Origin: Candidatus Poribacteria bacterium
GTDB taxonomy: Bacteria; Poribacteria; WGA-4E; WGA-3G
Direction of reading: 5' to 3'
Assembly (NCBI GenBank): GCA_028824685.1
Contig: JAPPCZ010000096.1
Location: 42,312-106,311, forward strand
DNA length: 64,000 nucleotides
The number at the start of each line of letters is the position of its first letter. Within the stretch, counting starts at the first letter, position 1. The position numbers and the translations under genes are program-made. This document shows, one piece after another, positions 49,753 to 58,580 of the stretch. The notes under the pieces were generated by a model. That model was not told where the DNA came from, did not search any database, and saw only the letters and a program-made list of their open reading frames with translations.

Positions 49753-51549
49753 TTAAGTTTTTTTCCTTTGACGAGAAGAGAGGATGCCAAGTTCTTCACG
49801 ATATTTTTGTACAGTCCGCCTCGCAACAACAATACCTCGTTTTTTTAATGTAGAACTTACCGCTTGATCGCTTAAAGGTTTTGCTCTATTTTCTTTACGT
49901 ATCATTTCATGAATTTCGGCTTTGACCTGTTCGGCTGATACTGAACTACCTTCAGTTGTTGCTAATTGATTACTAAAGAAGAACTTTAGAGGATAAGTCC
50001 CAATCGGTGTCTGAACATATTTTTTACTTGTAACGCGGCTGACAGTTGATTCATGGACACCTGCCATGTCGGCAACGGTTTTTAATGTCAAAGGTTTGAT
50101 GCTCTGAGGGCCCTCTGTTAGAAAGTCAGATTGAACTTTGAAGATAGCTTCCGTCACCCGTTCAATGGTACGACCACGTTGTGCAATACTGCTAAGCAGA
50201 TCAGCTGCATCATTATATTTTTTTTGAATCCATTTTTTCGTCTCTAAATCTAAAGCCTTACTATCATCACGCATTAGGTTTATGTAGTAAGGATTCATAC
50301 GTAAGCGTGGAATATAGTTATCTATCGGCAAAATATAATAGTCTTCATTATTTTTCACTATCTGCACATCAGGTGTGATCCCTTGGACTGTTTCTGGTGA
50401 TTTAACCAAATCTTTGACAGATGGATCGGAAAAGTAACGCCCCGGGTACGGCGACAAGGTGCCAATCCATTTTGATGCCTTAAGAATCTCATCTCTGTCT
50501 ACCTCAAGCTCCTGAGAAATAGCAGCGATTCGATTATTTAATAAATCCTCTAAATGTTGCTCAACAATCTCTTTGGCAAGCTCAAACGGAACATCGTCAT
50601 CATACGGAATCACTCCATTATGTTTATGATGCTCCATTTCATGGTGCCGAATCTGTATACTCAGTGTCTCCTTAAGGTCACGATAAGCAACACCTGCTGG
50701 TTCAAATGTCTCTTGTACAGTGTGGAGAACTTTTTTTACTTCAGACACTGTACATCCCACCTCTACTGCAATATCTTTTAAAGTAAGTTCGTAGAGGTTT
50801 AGTTGACTTCCTTCGTGTTTTACGGTATATGTTTTTTTACTGACGGTATCAACGATTTGCCAGCTTTTAGATTCGCGTCCGTTTTCCAATTTTTCTGGGT
50901 CTTCTACGGTAGTGTTGACTTCAAACAAAAGTTCTTTGGCTTCTTCTTTCGATTTTTTACCATTATTTGCAATAGGACTAAGGTTTTTTGATAATGTTTT
51001 CTGTAATTCTTCTGATAGACATTCGTTTTCAAAGTCAGCAGTAAATTCAATAGGGAGAGAAAACAACTTTAACTTTAGTTGACCATCATCGTTCAGATTT
51101 CCAATGATTAATTCGCCGATAGCACGTTCTGTTTCAGTGAAAGGTGCTAACAGGAGTTGTTGAAAAAGATAGTTCTGGAGAGAAACTGCCTCGGCTATGT
51201 CTGGTTCAGGAGCATCGGGATCATCATATTGCTCATTTGTTTTCGTCACAGGTACTCGCATGTCGTCAAACACGGAATGCCAGTCAATATCAACAGAAGT
51301 ATCCTCGTGATTGGTATTTTCTTCAGGTTTGTTCCATTCAGATGCGGGGTCATAATCTTCCATAGAAAGTGCTGTTTCAGACTCTTCTTCAATTTCTAAA
51401 AGCGGGTTTTGGTTTAACTCTTGGTCTATAAACTGCTTTAACTCAAGCTGCGGCATCATAAGCACCTTAATTGCTTGTTGCAACTTCGGTGTCATGACTA
51501 TTTTCTGTTGTTGAGTCTGAGTTTGCGTAAGTTTCGGTTGCATTCTCAT
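49753..51549 (-). CDS. rpoN: RNA polymerase sigma-54 factor
   Basis: A 598-residue sigma-54. The N-terminal activator-interacting region (QPKLTQTQTQQQKIVMTPKL, then AIKVLMMPQLEL) is typical, followed by an acidic region, the core-binding domain (LGNL-type IIGNLNDDGQL and FEPAGVAYRDLKE), the helix-turn-helix (KTVADMAGVHESTVSRVTSKKYV) and the RpoN box ARRTVQKYRE near the end, which reads the -24 element. It is about 110 residues longer than usual because of an insert between NLNDDGQL and LKDIAVEVGC. The start at ATG 51549 has GGAG 9 bases upstream. Confidence 0.96.
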   Translation of the reverse strand: MRMQPKLTQTQTQQQKIVMTPKLQQAIKVLMMPQLELKQFIDQELNQNPLLEIEEESETALSMEDYDPASEWNKPEENTNHEDTSVDIDWHSVFDDMRVPVTKTNEQYDDPDAPEPDIAEAVSLQNYLFQQLLLAPFTETERAIGELIIGNLNDDGQLKLKLFSLPIEFTADFENECLSEELQKTLSKNLSPIANNGKKSKEEAKELLFEVNTTVEDPEKLENGRESKSWQIVDTVSKKTYTVKHEGSQLNLYELTLKDIAVEVGCTVSEVKKVLHTVQETFEPAGVAYRDLKETLSIQIRHHEMEHHKHNGVIPYDDDVPFELAKEIVEQHLEDLLNNRIAAISQELEVDRDEILKASKWIGTLSPYPGRYFSDPSVKDLVKSPETVQGITPDVQIVKNNEDYYILPIDNYIPRLRMNPYYINLMRDDSKALDLETKKWIQKKYNDAADLLSSIAQRGRTIERVTEAIFKVQSDFLTEGPQSIKPLTLKTVADMAGVHESTVSRVTSKKYVQTPIGTYPLKFFFSNQLATTEGSSVSAEQVKAEIHEMIRKENRAKPLSDQAVSSTLKKRGIVVARRTVQKYREELGILSSRQRKKT

Positions 51550-51651
51550 CACGCGGCACTCCAATAAATCACTATTAGAACGTTAGCGTGTTGTGCCTGT
51601 AAACGCCTTATTATAAAGTAGTTCTCAAGCGATAACCGATGCTAAGTTCTT

Positions 51652-52461
51652 CTATAAGTTGTTTTCCTCTTTTGCATAATGAAAGTTATGACCGAAATAG
51701 AGTTCTCTTGCCACTTCGCTACTGAGAAGTTCTTCAGGCGTGCCCGATAGCGTAATTTTCCCATCTGCTATAAGATATGCACGATCAACGATATTTAAGG
51801 TTTCAACTGCATTGTGATCTGTGATAAGAATACCAAGATTCCTGTTTCGCAAATGTAAAATGAGCTGCTTAATATCAGCAACTGCAATTGGATCAATTCC
51901 CGAAAGCGGTTCATCTAATAAAATAAATTCTGGTTGTGCTGCAAGAGCGCGGGCAATTTCCGCTCGACGGCATTCCCCGCCTGACAACGTATAAGCCTTA
52001 CGGTTTAAAAGATTTGAAATGCCAAGTTCATCTGTATATTCTTGTATGCGCGTTTCTCGCTCATCTTTTGGTATTCCGCGAGCCTCTAAAATCGCTTCAA
52101 TGTTCTGTTTTATGGTCAATTTGCGAAAAATTGATGTTTCTTGTGCAAGATAACCTATACCGAGCCGTGCACGTTTGTACATTGGCAAGAATGTTATATC
52201 TCTGTCTCCATAAGTAATCCGACCAGCATTCGGACGGATAAGACCGACTACCATATAGAATGTCGTTGATTTGCCAGCTCCATTAGGTCCCAACAAACCT
52301 ACTATCTCGCCCTGCTGTAACGATAGACTCACTTCGTTAACAACAATTGGACCGCGCCGCGTATACCTTTTCACAAGGTTATGTGTTTGTAGTTCTGTTG
52401 CCACGTTATTGCTACCTATGCCCTCCATTTGCTTGCAATTAGCATTTTGACTGACTGACAT
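51652..52461 (-). CDS. lptB: LPS export ABC transporter ATP-binding protein
   Basis: A 269-residue cytoplasmic ATPase of the Lpt machine. Walker A GPNGAGKST, the Q-loop region YLAQETSIFRKLTIKQN, signature LSGGE, Walker B ILLDEP, LSGIDPIA and switch ITDHN match LptB closely. About 25 N-terminal residues precede the usual ATPase start and may be leader sequence; an ATG at residue 12 is an alternative. It follows lptA by 21 bases and precedes rpoN by about 100, the canonical order. lptF and lptG are not in the window. Confidence 0.94.
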   Translation of the reverse strand: MSVSQNANCKQMEGIGSNNVATELQTHNLVKRYTRRGPIVVNEVSLSLQQGEIVGLLGPNGAGKSTTFYMVVGLIRPNAGRITYGDRDITFLPMYKRARLGIGYLAQETSIFRKLTIKQNIEAILEARGIPKDERETRIQEYTDELGISNLLNRKAYTLSGGECRRAEIARALAAQPEFILLDEPLSGIDPIAVADIKQLILHLRNRNLGILITDHNAVETLNIVDRAYLIADGKITLSGTPEELLSSEVARELYFGHNFHYAKEENNL

Positions 52462-52482
52462 CTGAAAACCAACTACCAGAAA

Positions 52483-53463
52483 TCATTCTGTTTCCTCTGG
52501 TGTTTCTTCTTTATCTTTCTCTTCTTCTGATTCAGTTGACTCGGTTTCTTCTGATTCTGTTGGTTCGGACTCTTTATTTTCTTCAGATTCAGATTCTGCG
52601 TCTTTCTCTTCTTTATCCGTTTCAGAAGGTGTGCTTTTTTCTTCGGTTTTCCCTTTTTCAGAATCAGACTTCTTTTCAGTTTCTGGAGAGTCTCCATTTT
52701 CGTCAGTTTTACTTGAAGTTTCGGAAGTATCCTTACTATCGGAACTGGTTTCTTCTGATTCCTCTGGTGTAGCAGTTGGTGCCGCTTGTGTAACGGTTAC
52801 CTTGAATTTAACGTCTCCCTCACCGGTCTGTTTACCTGTTGTTCTGTTGAAAGTAAAGAGTTTTGTTTCAAGTCTATCATTTTTCTGCAGAACAACGACA
52901 TTATCTTTTAGAACAATGATATTTGTTAGATTGTTCATAGTCGCGTGGTCACAAGTAGCAAAAATTTCCAGATCACGTATTTCTACATTACCTACGGCGA
53001 TAATTTCTTTCGTCTCACCAGTTTCGGGATCAGCCTTGAGCGTAATTTCATCAGCGTTGAGAAATCCAATTTCAATACCTTGTACCGTTTTTCTTACCGT
53101 TTTTGCGTTTCCAATAAGAATAGTAATCCCAGTTTTCTCATACCGTTCCATTTTATCTGCGGTGCCGGTAATAACCTCTTTTGTCGGTTCGGTTTCGGCG
53201 GCATCGCTTTTAGAATTTGGTGTATCAGCATTTTTTGTAGCGTTTTTGTTTTCTGCCGATTTAGCAGGGGCCGTAGGTTGCTTTTCAGTCTGCTGAACAA
53301 CTTCGTCATCCTTCTTTTCAGGGTCCGGGGTTTCGTCCGCAACCACTGAAAATGCTACCAAACAGATTATCACGCCGAAACAGATAAACCAATTCCTTAC
53401 GAATTGTGGCAGTTTGCACGGCACATCAGTCTTCATTTTAGATATGATCTTCTTTCTAATCAT
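52483..53463 (-). CDS. lptA: LptA/OstA-like LPS transport protein with acidic tail
   Basis: A 326-residue periplasmic protein. A signal peptide (NWFICFGVIICLVAFSVVA) is followed by a Lys/Glu linker, then an OstA/LptA beta-jellyroll at about 92-225 (GTADKMERYEKTGITILIGN, ADEITLKADPETGETKEIIA, CDHATMNNLTNIIVLKDNV, GKQTGEGDVKFKV), which bridges LPS between membranes. The last 100 residues are almost only Glu, Ser, Thr, Asp and Lys, unlike normal LptA (about 180 residues). The ATG overlaps the lptC stop by 8 bases. Confidence 0.88.
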   Translation of the reverse strand: MIRKKIISKMKTDVPCKLPQFVRNWFICFGVIICLVAFSVVADETPDPEKKDDEVVQQTEKQPTAPAKSAENKNATKNADTPNSKSDAAETEPTKEVITGTADKMERYEKTGITILIGNAKTVRKTVQGIEIGFLNADEITLKADPETGETKEIIAVGNVEIRDLEIFATCDHATMNNLTNIIVLKDNVVVLQKNDRLETKLFTFNRTTGKQTGEGDVKFKVTVTQAAPTATPEESEETSSDSKDTSETSSKTDENGDSPETEKKSDSEKGKTEEKSTPSETDKEEKDAESESEENKESEPTESEETESTESEEEKDKEETPEETE

Positions 53464-53998
53464 TTATTTCCTCGTCTTTAGGATAGAGTGTAAATCGATT
53501 TTTTGACATCTTTACGGATTCAAGGTCAGGATTAGCCACCATTTCGGTTCCATACCATGTGGAATCCCCACGTACTATCTTGACTTCAGTTGGTGAATAC
53601 AGCGTTCCATCTTTGTTTTGCCATTGGAGTTCTTCTGTATACAACGTTCCCTTTTCGTTTACACCGACTACCTCGCCTTTGAGATACAGATTATCTTTTT
53701 TCTTGCCAATACGGAAAAGTTGTCCTGTTTTACTGGTTAAAGTAATAGAAAGTTGTCCCTCCTTAAAAATCTGAACTTTCGGGTTCTGGACTACTACCTT
53801 TTCACGTCGCACTTCTGATGACTCACCAACAAGTGTCCACTTTAAGATGCCTTCTTCTCTGTGCTGTGTAGAAAACGTCTCAAACTCCTGAATCGGCGGA
53901 GGTTTTGAAGATGGAATTTCTTCCTCCCGTTCACAACCCACAATAACAATAAGACAGATACACAGCAACGCGACAATATATCTATTACTTAATAACAT
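53456..53998 (-). CDS. lptC: LPS export protein LptC (lipoprotein-like N terminus)
   Basis: A 180-residue LptC-family protein that takes LPS from LptFG to LptA. The N terminus has IVALLCICLIVIVGC, a lipobox-like anchor, in place of the plain transmembrane helix of the E. coli protein. The jellyroll spans WTLVGESSEVRREKVVVQNP, ITLTSKTGQLFRIGKKK, and GTLYTEELQWQNKDGTLYS, the LptC/OstA landmark. The start at ATG 53998 was chosen because it begins the signal; longer frames overlap the upstream gene. It lies between the lipid A acyltransferase and lptA. Confidence 0.88.
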   Translation of the reverse strand: MLLSNRYIVALLCICLIVIVGCEREEEIPSSKPPPIQEFETFSTQHREEGILKWTLVGESSEVRREKVVVQNPKVQIFKEGQLSITLTSKTGQLFRIGKKKDNLYLKGEVVGVNEKGTLYTEELQWQNKDGTLYSPTEVKIVRGDSTWYGTEMVANPDLESVKMSKNRFTLYPKDEEIND

Positions 53999-54023
53999 AT
54001 ACTCAAAAAGTGTCTTTAGATCA

Positions 54024-54896
54024 CTAAGGACGAGTCTTCCACCGTTTATGCATCCAAATCCACTGTTCCGGGTATTTTCGGATGTAAGATTCAATGATTT
54101 TGGTGAATTTTTGTGTATTGAAAACAAGTTCTTTCTCTTTTTCATCACACCGTTTTAACACTAACGGTGGCTCAATTATCGCCCGATGTGTCCCATCAGG
54201 CTGACGGACAATGAAAGAGGGTAGTATCGCTGCACCTGTTTTAAGCGCAAAAGCAACAGGACTATAGGGTGTATAAGCGGGTCTTCCAAAAAAGTCAACA
54301 AAAACACCATTTACAGTAGTGTCTACGTCTGCGACAATGCCAAGGAGTTCGTTTCGTTTTAGACATCGAAGTGCTTGTCGGACACCTGTATCCCTATCTA
54401 TGGTAGTATATCCCGCTTTTTCTCGGTAACGACAGACTAACGCGTTTAGCCGAGGTGAACGCAACTCCCGCACAATCGGACTCAATGGTGCCACAGTAGC
54501 ACTGATACTTGCTGCGAGAAGTTCCCAATTCCCAAAGTGTCCGGTTAATATAATCGCTCCTTTTCCTTGTGCTAAGGCATTCTCCACATGCTGTATACCT
54601 TCAAAACTAACAGACCTTTGAATCTGCTTCGGATTTATACGGGGAAACTGCATGAACTCAACTACAGTTTTGCCTAAATTTTCAAAGCATTTCTTTGCTA
54701 TCGTTTTGACGCGGCGTTCATCCGTAATATCCAAACTCTGGCTTATATGCTCACATGCTAACCTTCTTTCCTGCGATGCGAACCAAAAACCGAGAGCACC
54801 CAACCATCCGCCGAAAGTCAATGCCACCGAACGCGGAAGATAAGAAACACAAAATCCGATCAGTTTGGCAGTAAATCCATAACACCAATCTTTCAT
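54024..54896 (-). CDS. lipid A biosynthesis acyltransferase (LpxL/HtrB family)
   Basis: A 290-residue inner-membrane acyltransferase. The catalytic HxxxxE is HFGNWE within ILTGHFGNWELLAAS; the N-terminal hydrophobic anchor is LTFGGWLGALGFWFA; VDVNT-type segment is GIVADVDTTVNGVFVDFFGRPA, and the end has PEQWIWMHKRWKTRP, the family tail. It adds secondary acyl chains to lipid A or acts on another lipid. First gene of the lpt cluster, 25 bases before lptC. The ATG at 54896 lies only a few bases after the likely transcription start. Confidence 0.9.
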   Translation of the reverse strand: MKDWCYGFTAKLIGFCVSYLPRSVALTFGGWLGALGFWFASQERRLACEHISQSLDITDERRVKTIAKKCFENLGKTVVEFMQFPRINPKQIQRSVSFEGIQHVENALAQGKGAIILTGHFGNWELLAASISATVAPLSPIVRELRSPRLNALVCRYREKAGYTTIDRDTGVRQALRCLKRNELLGIVADVDTTVNGVFVDFFGRPAYTPYSPVAFALKTGAAILPSFIVRQPDGTHRAIIEPPLVLKRCDEKEKELVFNTQKFTKIIESYIRKYPEQWIWMHKRWKTRP

Positions 54897-54905
54897 TAGG
54901 AATAT

Positions 54906-54934
54906 AGTATACCAAATATCCTGCAAAATTACAA
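54906..54934 (-). promoter_or_regulatory. promoter of the lpxL-lptCAB-rpoN cluster
   Basis: TTGTAA (54929-54934), 17 bases, TATACT (54906-54911) on the minus strand. The expected start point near 54899 is about 3 bases before ATG 54896, which has no ribosome-binding sequence, suggesting a nearly leaderless message. Confidence 0.6.
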
Positions 54935-55046
54935 AGAAAAATGTAATGTTGAGACAATTCCACTACATATAGATTGGACATAACAGTTTGTTGTATTATC
55001 TACAGTTTTTCTTTGTAAATTTTTCATATACAACATTCAACATAAC

Positions 55047-55076
55047 TTGATTTTTCCTCATAATTTCAGGTAAACT
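55047..55076 (+). promoter_or_regulatory. possible promoter of the MATE gene
   Basis: TTGATT (55047-55052), 18 bases, TAAACT (55071-55076), 21 bases before ATG 55098; GGAG lies about 10 bases before the start. Moderate match only. Confidence 0.4.
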
Positions 55077-55097
55077 CTAAAATGGAGTGGAACCCTT

Positions 55098-56402
55098 ATG
55101 CAGAAACCTGAAAATATCAATAAACAGATAATTCGGCTCACTATTCCAAACATTATAAGCAATTTTTCTATTCCGCTGCTTGGTGCTGTGGATACTGCTT
55201 TGATGGGACGTTTGGAATCTGAACACTATCTCGGTGCAGTCGGCATCGGTGGCATCATCTTCAGCTTTATCTATTGGGGATTCGGATTTCTCAGGATGGC
55301 GACGACAGGGTTGACCGCACAGGCTTATGGAGAAAATGATAGGGCGGAATGCGGGCTCTTGCTACAACGTGGTTTATTCATCGCTATAATCGGGAGTCTG
55401 CTGTTGTTAATCGTGCAATGGGTTCTTGCCGATGTCAGTTTTGCACTGATTGTAACAAGTTCTGAGGTGGAGGAACTTGCCCGAACCTATTTCCACATAC
55501 GCATCTATGCTGCGCCCGCAACGCTCTGTCTTCACGCATTCCACGGTGTGTTTTTAGGTTTACAGAATGCCCACTATCCGATGGTATTGACAATTCTCGT
55601 CAATTTCATAAACATCGTTTTGAATCTGATATTCGTGAATGTGCTTGGTATGAAAGTAGAGGGTGTTGCTTTAGCGACTGTCATCGCACAGTATGTTGGA
55701 CTCCTTCTGGCAAGTGTGCTCTTTTTGGCACGTTATCGTAGCCTCCTGACAACATGGGATTTCCGAGAAGTTCTCGCGTTTTCTAAACTGAAGCGATTCC
55801 TTAGCATCAGTAGCGATATTTTCATTCGCACACTCTGCCTTGTTTTTAGCCATGCCTTTTTCATTGCGAAATCCGCTGCGTTGAGTGATGCGTTCTTAGC
55901 AATTAACACTATTCTGCTTCAATATATCAATCTTATGTCTTATGCAATTGATGGGTTTGCTTTTGCTGCGGAGAGTATGGTTGGTAAATACAAAGGCGCG
56001 CGGGATATGCAGAATTTGAAGCGGACAACCCGCCACATTTTTTTGTGGGCGTTTCTGTTTGGGGGCGCGATTATGCTAATTTTTGCACTATTCGGGCAGC
56101 AGTTGCTTCATCTTTTCACGGATCAAACCGCACTCATTGAAAAGGCAAAACCTTATCTTATTTGGATAATCATCGCGCCTATTGTGAACGTCGCTGCGTA
56201 TATTTGGGATGGGATATATCTTGGCGCGACTGTTTCAAAACCGTTGCGGAACGCTATGATTGTTGCGATGTTACTCTTTTTAAGTGCGGTGTATCTGTTG
56301 ATGCCTTTTGGTAATCATGGGCTTTGGGGCGCGTTAACACTGCTTTTGATTGTACGTGGTGTGTTATTGACGGCATTAGCACCGAAACATCTGTTTAGTT
56401 AA
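55098..56402 (+). CDS. MATE-family multidrug/metabolite efflux transporter
   Basis: A 434-residue polytopic membrane protein of about twelve helices. The family start INKQIIRLTIPNIISNFSIP and LGAVDTALMGRL, the symmetric second half (RFLSISSDIFIRTLCLVFSHAF) and the late IAPIVNVAAYIWDGIYLGAT match MATE/DinF exporters, which use H+ or Na+ gradients to expel cationic compounds. DinF-like similarity is suggested by GMKVEGVALATVIAQYVG. It stands alone. Confidence 0.93.
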   Translation: MQKPENINKQIIRLTIPNIISNFSIPLLGAVDTALMGRLESEHYLGAVGIGGIIFSFIYWGFGFLRMATTGLTAQAYGENDRAECGLLLQRGLFIAIIGSLLLLIVQWVLADVSFALIVTSSEVEELARTYFHIRIYAAPATLCLHAFHGVFLGLQNAHYPMVLTILVNFINIVLNLIFVNVLGMKVEGVALATVIAQYVGLLLASVLFLARYRSLLTTWDFREVLAFSKLKRFLSISSDIFIRTLCLVFSHAFFIAKSAALSDAFLAINTILLQYINLMSYAIDGFAFAAESMVGKYKGARDMQNLKRTTRHIFLWAFLFGGAIMLIFALFGQQLLHLFTDQTALIEKAKPYLIWIIIAPIVNVAAYIWDGIYLGATVSKPLRNAMIVAMLLFLSAVYLLMPFGNHGLWGALTLLLIVRGVLLTALAPKHLFS

Positions 56403-56450
56403 TGTGAGAATCAACGCTGTAGGTATTGCCAACTACAAGTATAAAAACAG

Positions 56451-56479
56451 TTGACGTTCACAATCAATAACGATATACT
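56451..56479 (+). promoter_or_regulatory. promoter of the redoxin/cytochrome fusion gene
   Basis: TTGACG (56451-56456), 17 bases, TATACT (56474-56479). The ATG at 56527 follows about 40 bases after the likely start; no ribosome site is visible before it. Confidence 0.65.
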
Positions 56480-56526
56480 ATAATTATCATAGCAACCCAC
56501 AACAATCGCAGCAAACATCCGAATCA

Positions 56527-58314
56527 ATGACACCCAAAATTGCATTTATTTTACTCATATTCGCCCTACCAATTGCAGTCCATGCACAAGTAGACTATAC
56601 AATACCTAAAAAACACCGTGTCATTCAAGAAAAATCGCCGCAATCGTCAAGTGTGCTGATCAATGCCAAAGTCTCAGATATTAGTTTTACGACTCTACAA
56701 GGGAACACGCACACTTTATCGGTACTGCTACAACAGGGACCGGTTGTCTTTGTGTTTCTTTCTACAGAATGCCCAGTTGCCCAAAGATACACAATGCGGC
56801 TAAAGCGAATGAATGCTGAATTTGCAGAAAAACATGTGACCATTGTCGGTGTCTATTCCAACGAAAACGATTCAGTTGATGATGTCAAGGCATATATGAC
56901 ACGGGCAGAGTTCCCATTTCCAATTGTGAAGGATACAGATGGCGGTTTAGCGCGGTGTCTCGGTGCAACGATGACACCACAAGCCCATCTAATTGATACA
57001 TCTGGTATTTTACGCTACCGTGGTTCTATTGACGACAACCGCTATGAAACACGAATAAAACATCGTTACTTGAAAGATGCACTCGTTGCGATCCTTGACA
57101 GAAAACTTGTGCCTGTGAAAGAGACTGCAGCGTTTGGATGCACAATCCATCTTCCCGAGTTGCCCATTGAAAAACAGATAACCTATAGTGAACACATTGT
57201 ACCGATACTCCAAAAGAATTGCCTAACATGTCACCATCAGGATGGAATTGCGCCGTTCACACTTGCGAACTATAACGATGTGAAGGCACATGCAGCCAAA
57301 ATTGTTGAACAGACGGAGGCACGACTCATGCCTCCGTGGAGATTGGAACAGGGTTACGGCAAATTCAAGAATGAACTACGACTCATGGATACCGAAATTG
57401 AGATGATAGCAAATTGGGTTAATGCCAACACACCAGCGGGTACTAAACTCAATGATCTACCTGCAGCGCAGTCTTCGGAGACAAGTATACCCAGAGAACC
57501 AGACATCATAGAAATTCCAATTGAATTTAAAGCATTGTCTGCTGAAGGAAAACACGCATCGCTTACTATTACCATCAAAACAGACTTTGGGAAAGATGTG
57601 TTTGTGCGAGGGTTCAATTTTCAGTCTAAGAATACAAAGACAACGCGCCGTGTTACAACATACCTCAAAACGCAGCGAAATGTTACACCTGATGGCAACC
57701 AATTTAATGCACAGACCAATCCAAATCACGCTGTTGATGTGAGACTTGGAACTTGGGCACCAGGCTTTACACCTGCTCTTCTGCCTGAAGGGGTGGGATA
57801 TCTACTACCAAAGGGAAGTCAAATAAAGTTAAATGTGTTATACAAAGGCTCAGACCGTCAGGAACACGAAAACTTACAATTAAGCCTCTATTTTTCTAAT
57901 ACACCAGAAACGGCACGGTTACACAAGGCAACTTTGACGATATCTGACAATGCTAATCGGCAAGGGGCTGTTTCATCTTATGAATTTAAAAACGATGTCT
58001 ATGTATTCGCTGTGCATCCACCAACTTATGTTGATAAACAGGGGCTGCGAGTTGTTGCCAAAACTCCCACAGGTGAACACATTAAGATGCTATGGGTGAA
58101 AGAATCTCACATTGAATGGCTGAATGAATGGTTGGATATTTTTCATTACAGTGAACCTATTTCCTTACCTGCCGGTTCACGATTAGAATTTGATATGCAG
58201 AAGGATTCAGAAAATCAGAATAATTTGGATCTATCAGATGAAAAAAATAATAAAGCAAATAAGGTGAGTTGTCATTTCTTTTATGTATTGGCATCTGAGT
58301 ATGAACCGGACTAA
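56527..58314 (+). CDS. exported redoxin / cytochrome c / copper-monooxygenase-fold fusion
   Basis: A 595-residue periplasmic protein with a clear signal peptide (KIAFILLIFALPIAVHA). Residues 45-190 are a redoxin domain with a single reactive Cys82 in STECPVAQRY. A one-heme motif CLTCHH (Cys232, Cys235, His236) follows in a small cytochrome-like domain, with Met-containing MPPWR as possible axial ligand. Residues 330-595 form a beta-sandwich like the C-terminal half of PHM/dopamine-beta-type monooxygenases (LPEGVGYLLPKGSQIKLNV, HPPTYVDKQGLRVVAKTPTG). Such fusions are typical of Planctomycetes and marine relatives. Copper ligands cannot all be assigned; activity unknown. Confidence 0.8.
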   Translation: MTPKIAFILLIFALPIAVHAQVDYTIPKKHRVIQEKSPQSSSVLINAKVSDISFTTLQGNTHTLSVLLQQGPVVFVFLSTECPVAQRYTMRLKRMNAEFAEKHVTIVGVYSNENDSVDDVKAYMTRAEFPFPIVKDTDGGLARCLGATMTPQAHLIDTSGILRYRGSIDDNRYETRIKHRYLKDALVAILDRKLVPVKETAAFGCTIHLPELPIEKQITYSEHIVPILQKNCLTCHHQDGIAPFTLANYNDVKAHAAKIVEQTEARLMPPWRLEQGYGKFKNELRLMDTEIEMIANWVNANTPAGTKLNDLPAAQSSETSIPREPDIIEIPIEFKALSAEGKHASLTITIKTDFGKDVFVRGFNFQSKNTKTTRRVTTYLKTQRNVTPDGNQFNAQTNPNHAVDVRLGTWAPGFTPALLPEGVGYLLPKGSQIKLNVLYKGSDRQEHENLQLSLYFSNTPETARLHKATLTISDNANRQGAVSSYEFKNDVYVFAVHPPTYVDKQGLRVVAKTPTGEHIKMLWVKESHIEWLNEWLDIFHYSEPISLPAGSRLEFDMQKDSENQNNLDLSDEKNNKANKVSCHFFYVLASEYEPD

Positions 58315-58370
58315 TTCATTATTTCTATGCCAGAGCCATTCAATTGTTGAGTTTTCACATTTAATTATAG

Positions 58371-58436
58371 TGTAGGAGGGAACTCCGATTCCCGACTATC
58401 ATTGTGTTTTATCGCGATTCGGAGATCGCTCCTACA
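58371..58436. repeat. imperfect inverted repeat in a 266-bp spacer
   Basis: Arms at 58371-58394 (beginning TGTAGGAGGGAACTCCGATT) and 58413-58436 (ending GATCGCTCCTACA) are imperfect reverse complements over 24 bases. The GATCGCTCCTACA end links it to the hairpins at 40046 and 1844. The spacer otherwise holds only the downstream promoter. Confidence 0.65.
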
Positions 58437-58518
58437 AAAAGAAACAGATGTAACATGTGCGATTATTGGAGAATTGAATGCCTCTGATTTCTATGCTAAA
58501 TGACTTGACACATTCACG

Positions 58519-58547
58519 TTGAAGTGCTTTGCAATTTGTGCTAAACT
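58519..58547 (+). promoter_or_regulatory. possible promoter of the sugar isomerase gene
   Basis: TTGAAG (58519-58524), 17 bases, TAAACT (58542-58547), 33 bases before the ATG. A TTGACA at 58505 lacks a matching -10 box. Confidence 0.45.
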
Positions 58548-58580
58548 GCACAAAAATAGACGATAAGGAGAATAACAAAA

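Noticed and set aside
52631..53349. long plus-strand open frames opposite lptA
   Set aside because: They arise from the biased Glu/Ser/Lys codons of the acidic tail and linker; the minus-strand genes have clear families and conserved order.
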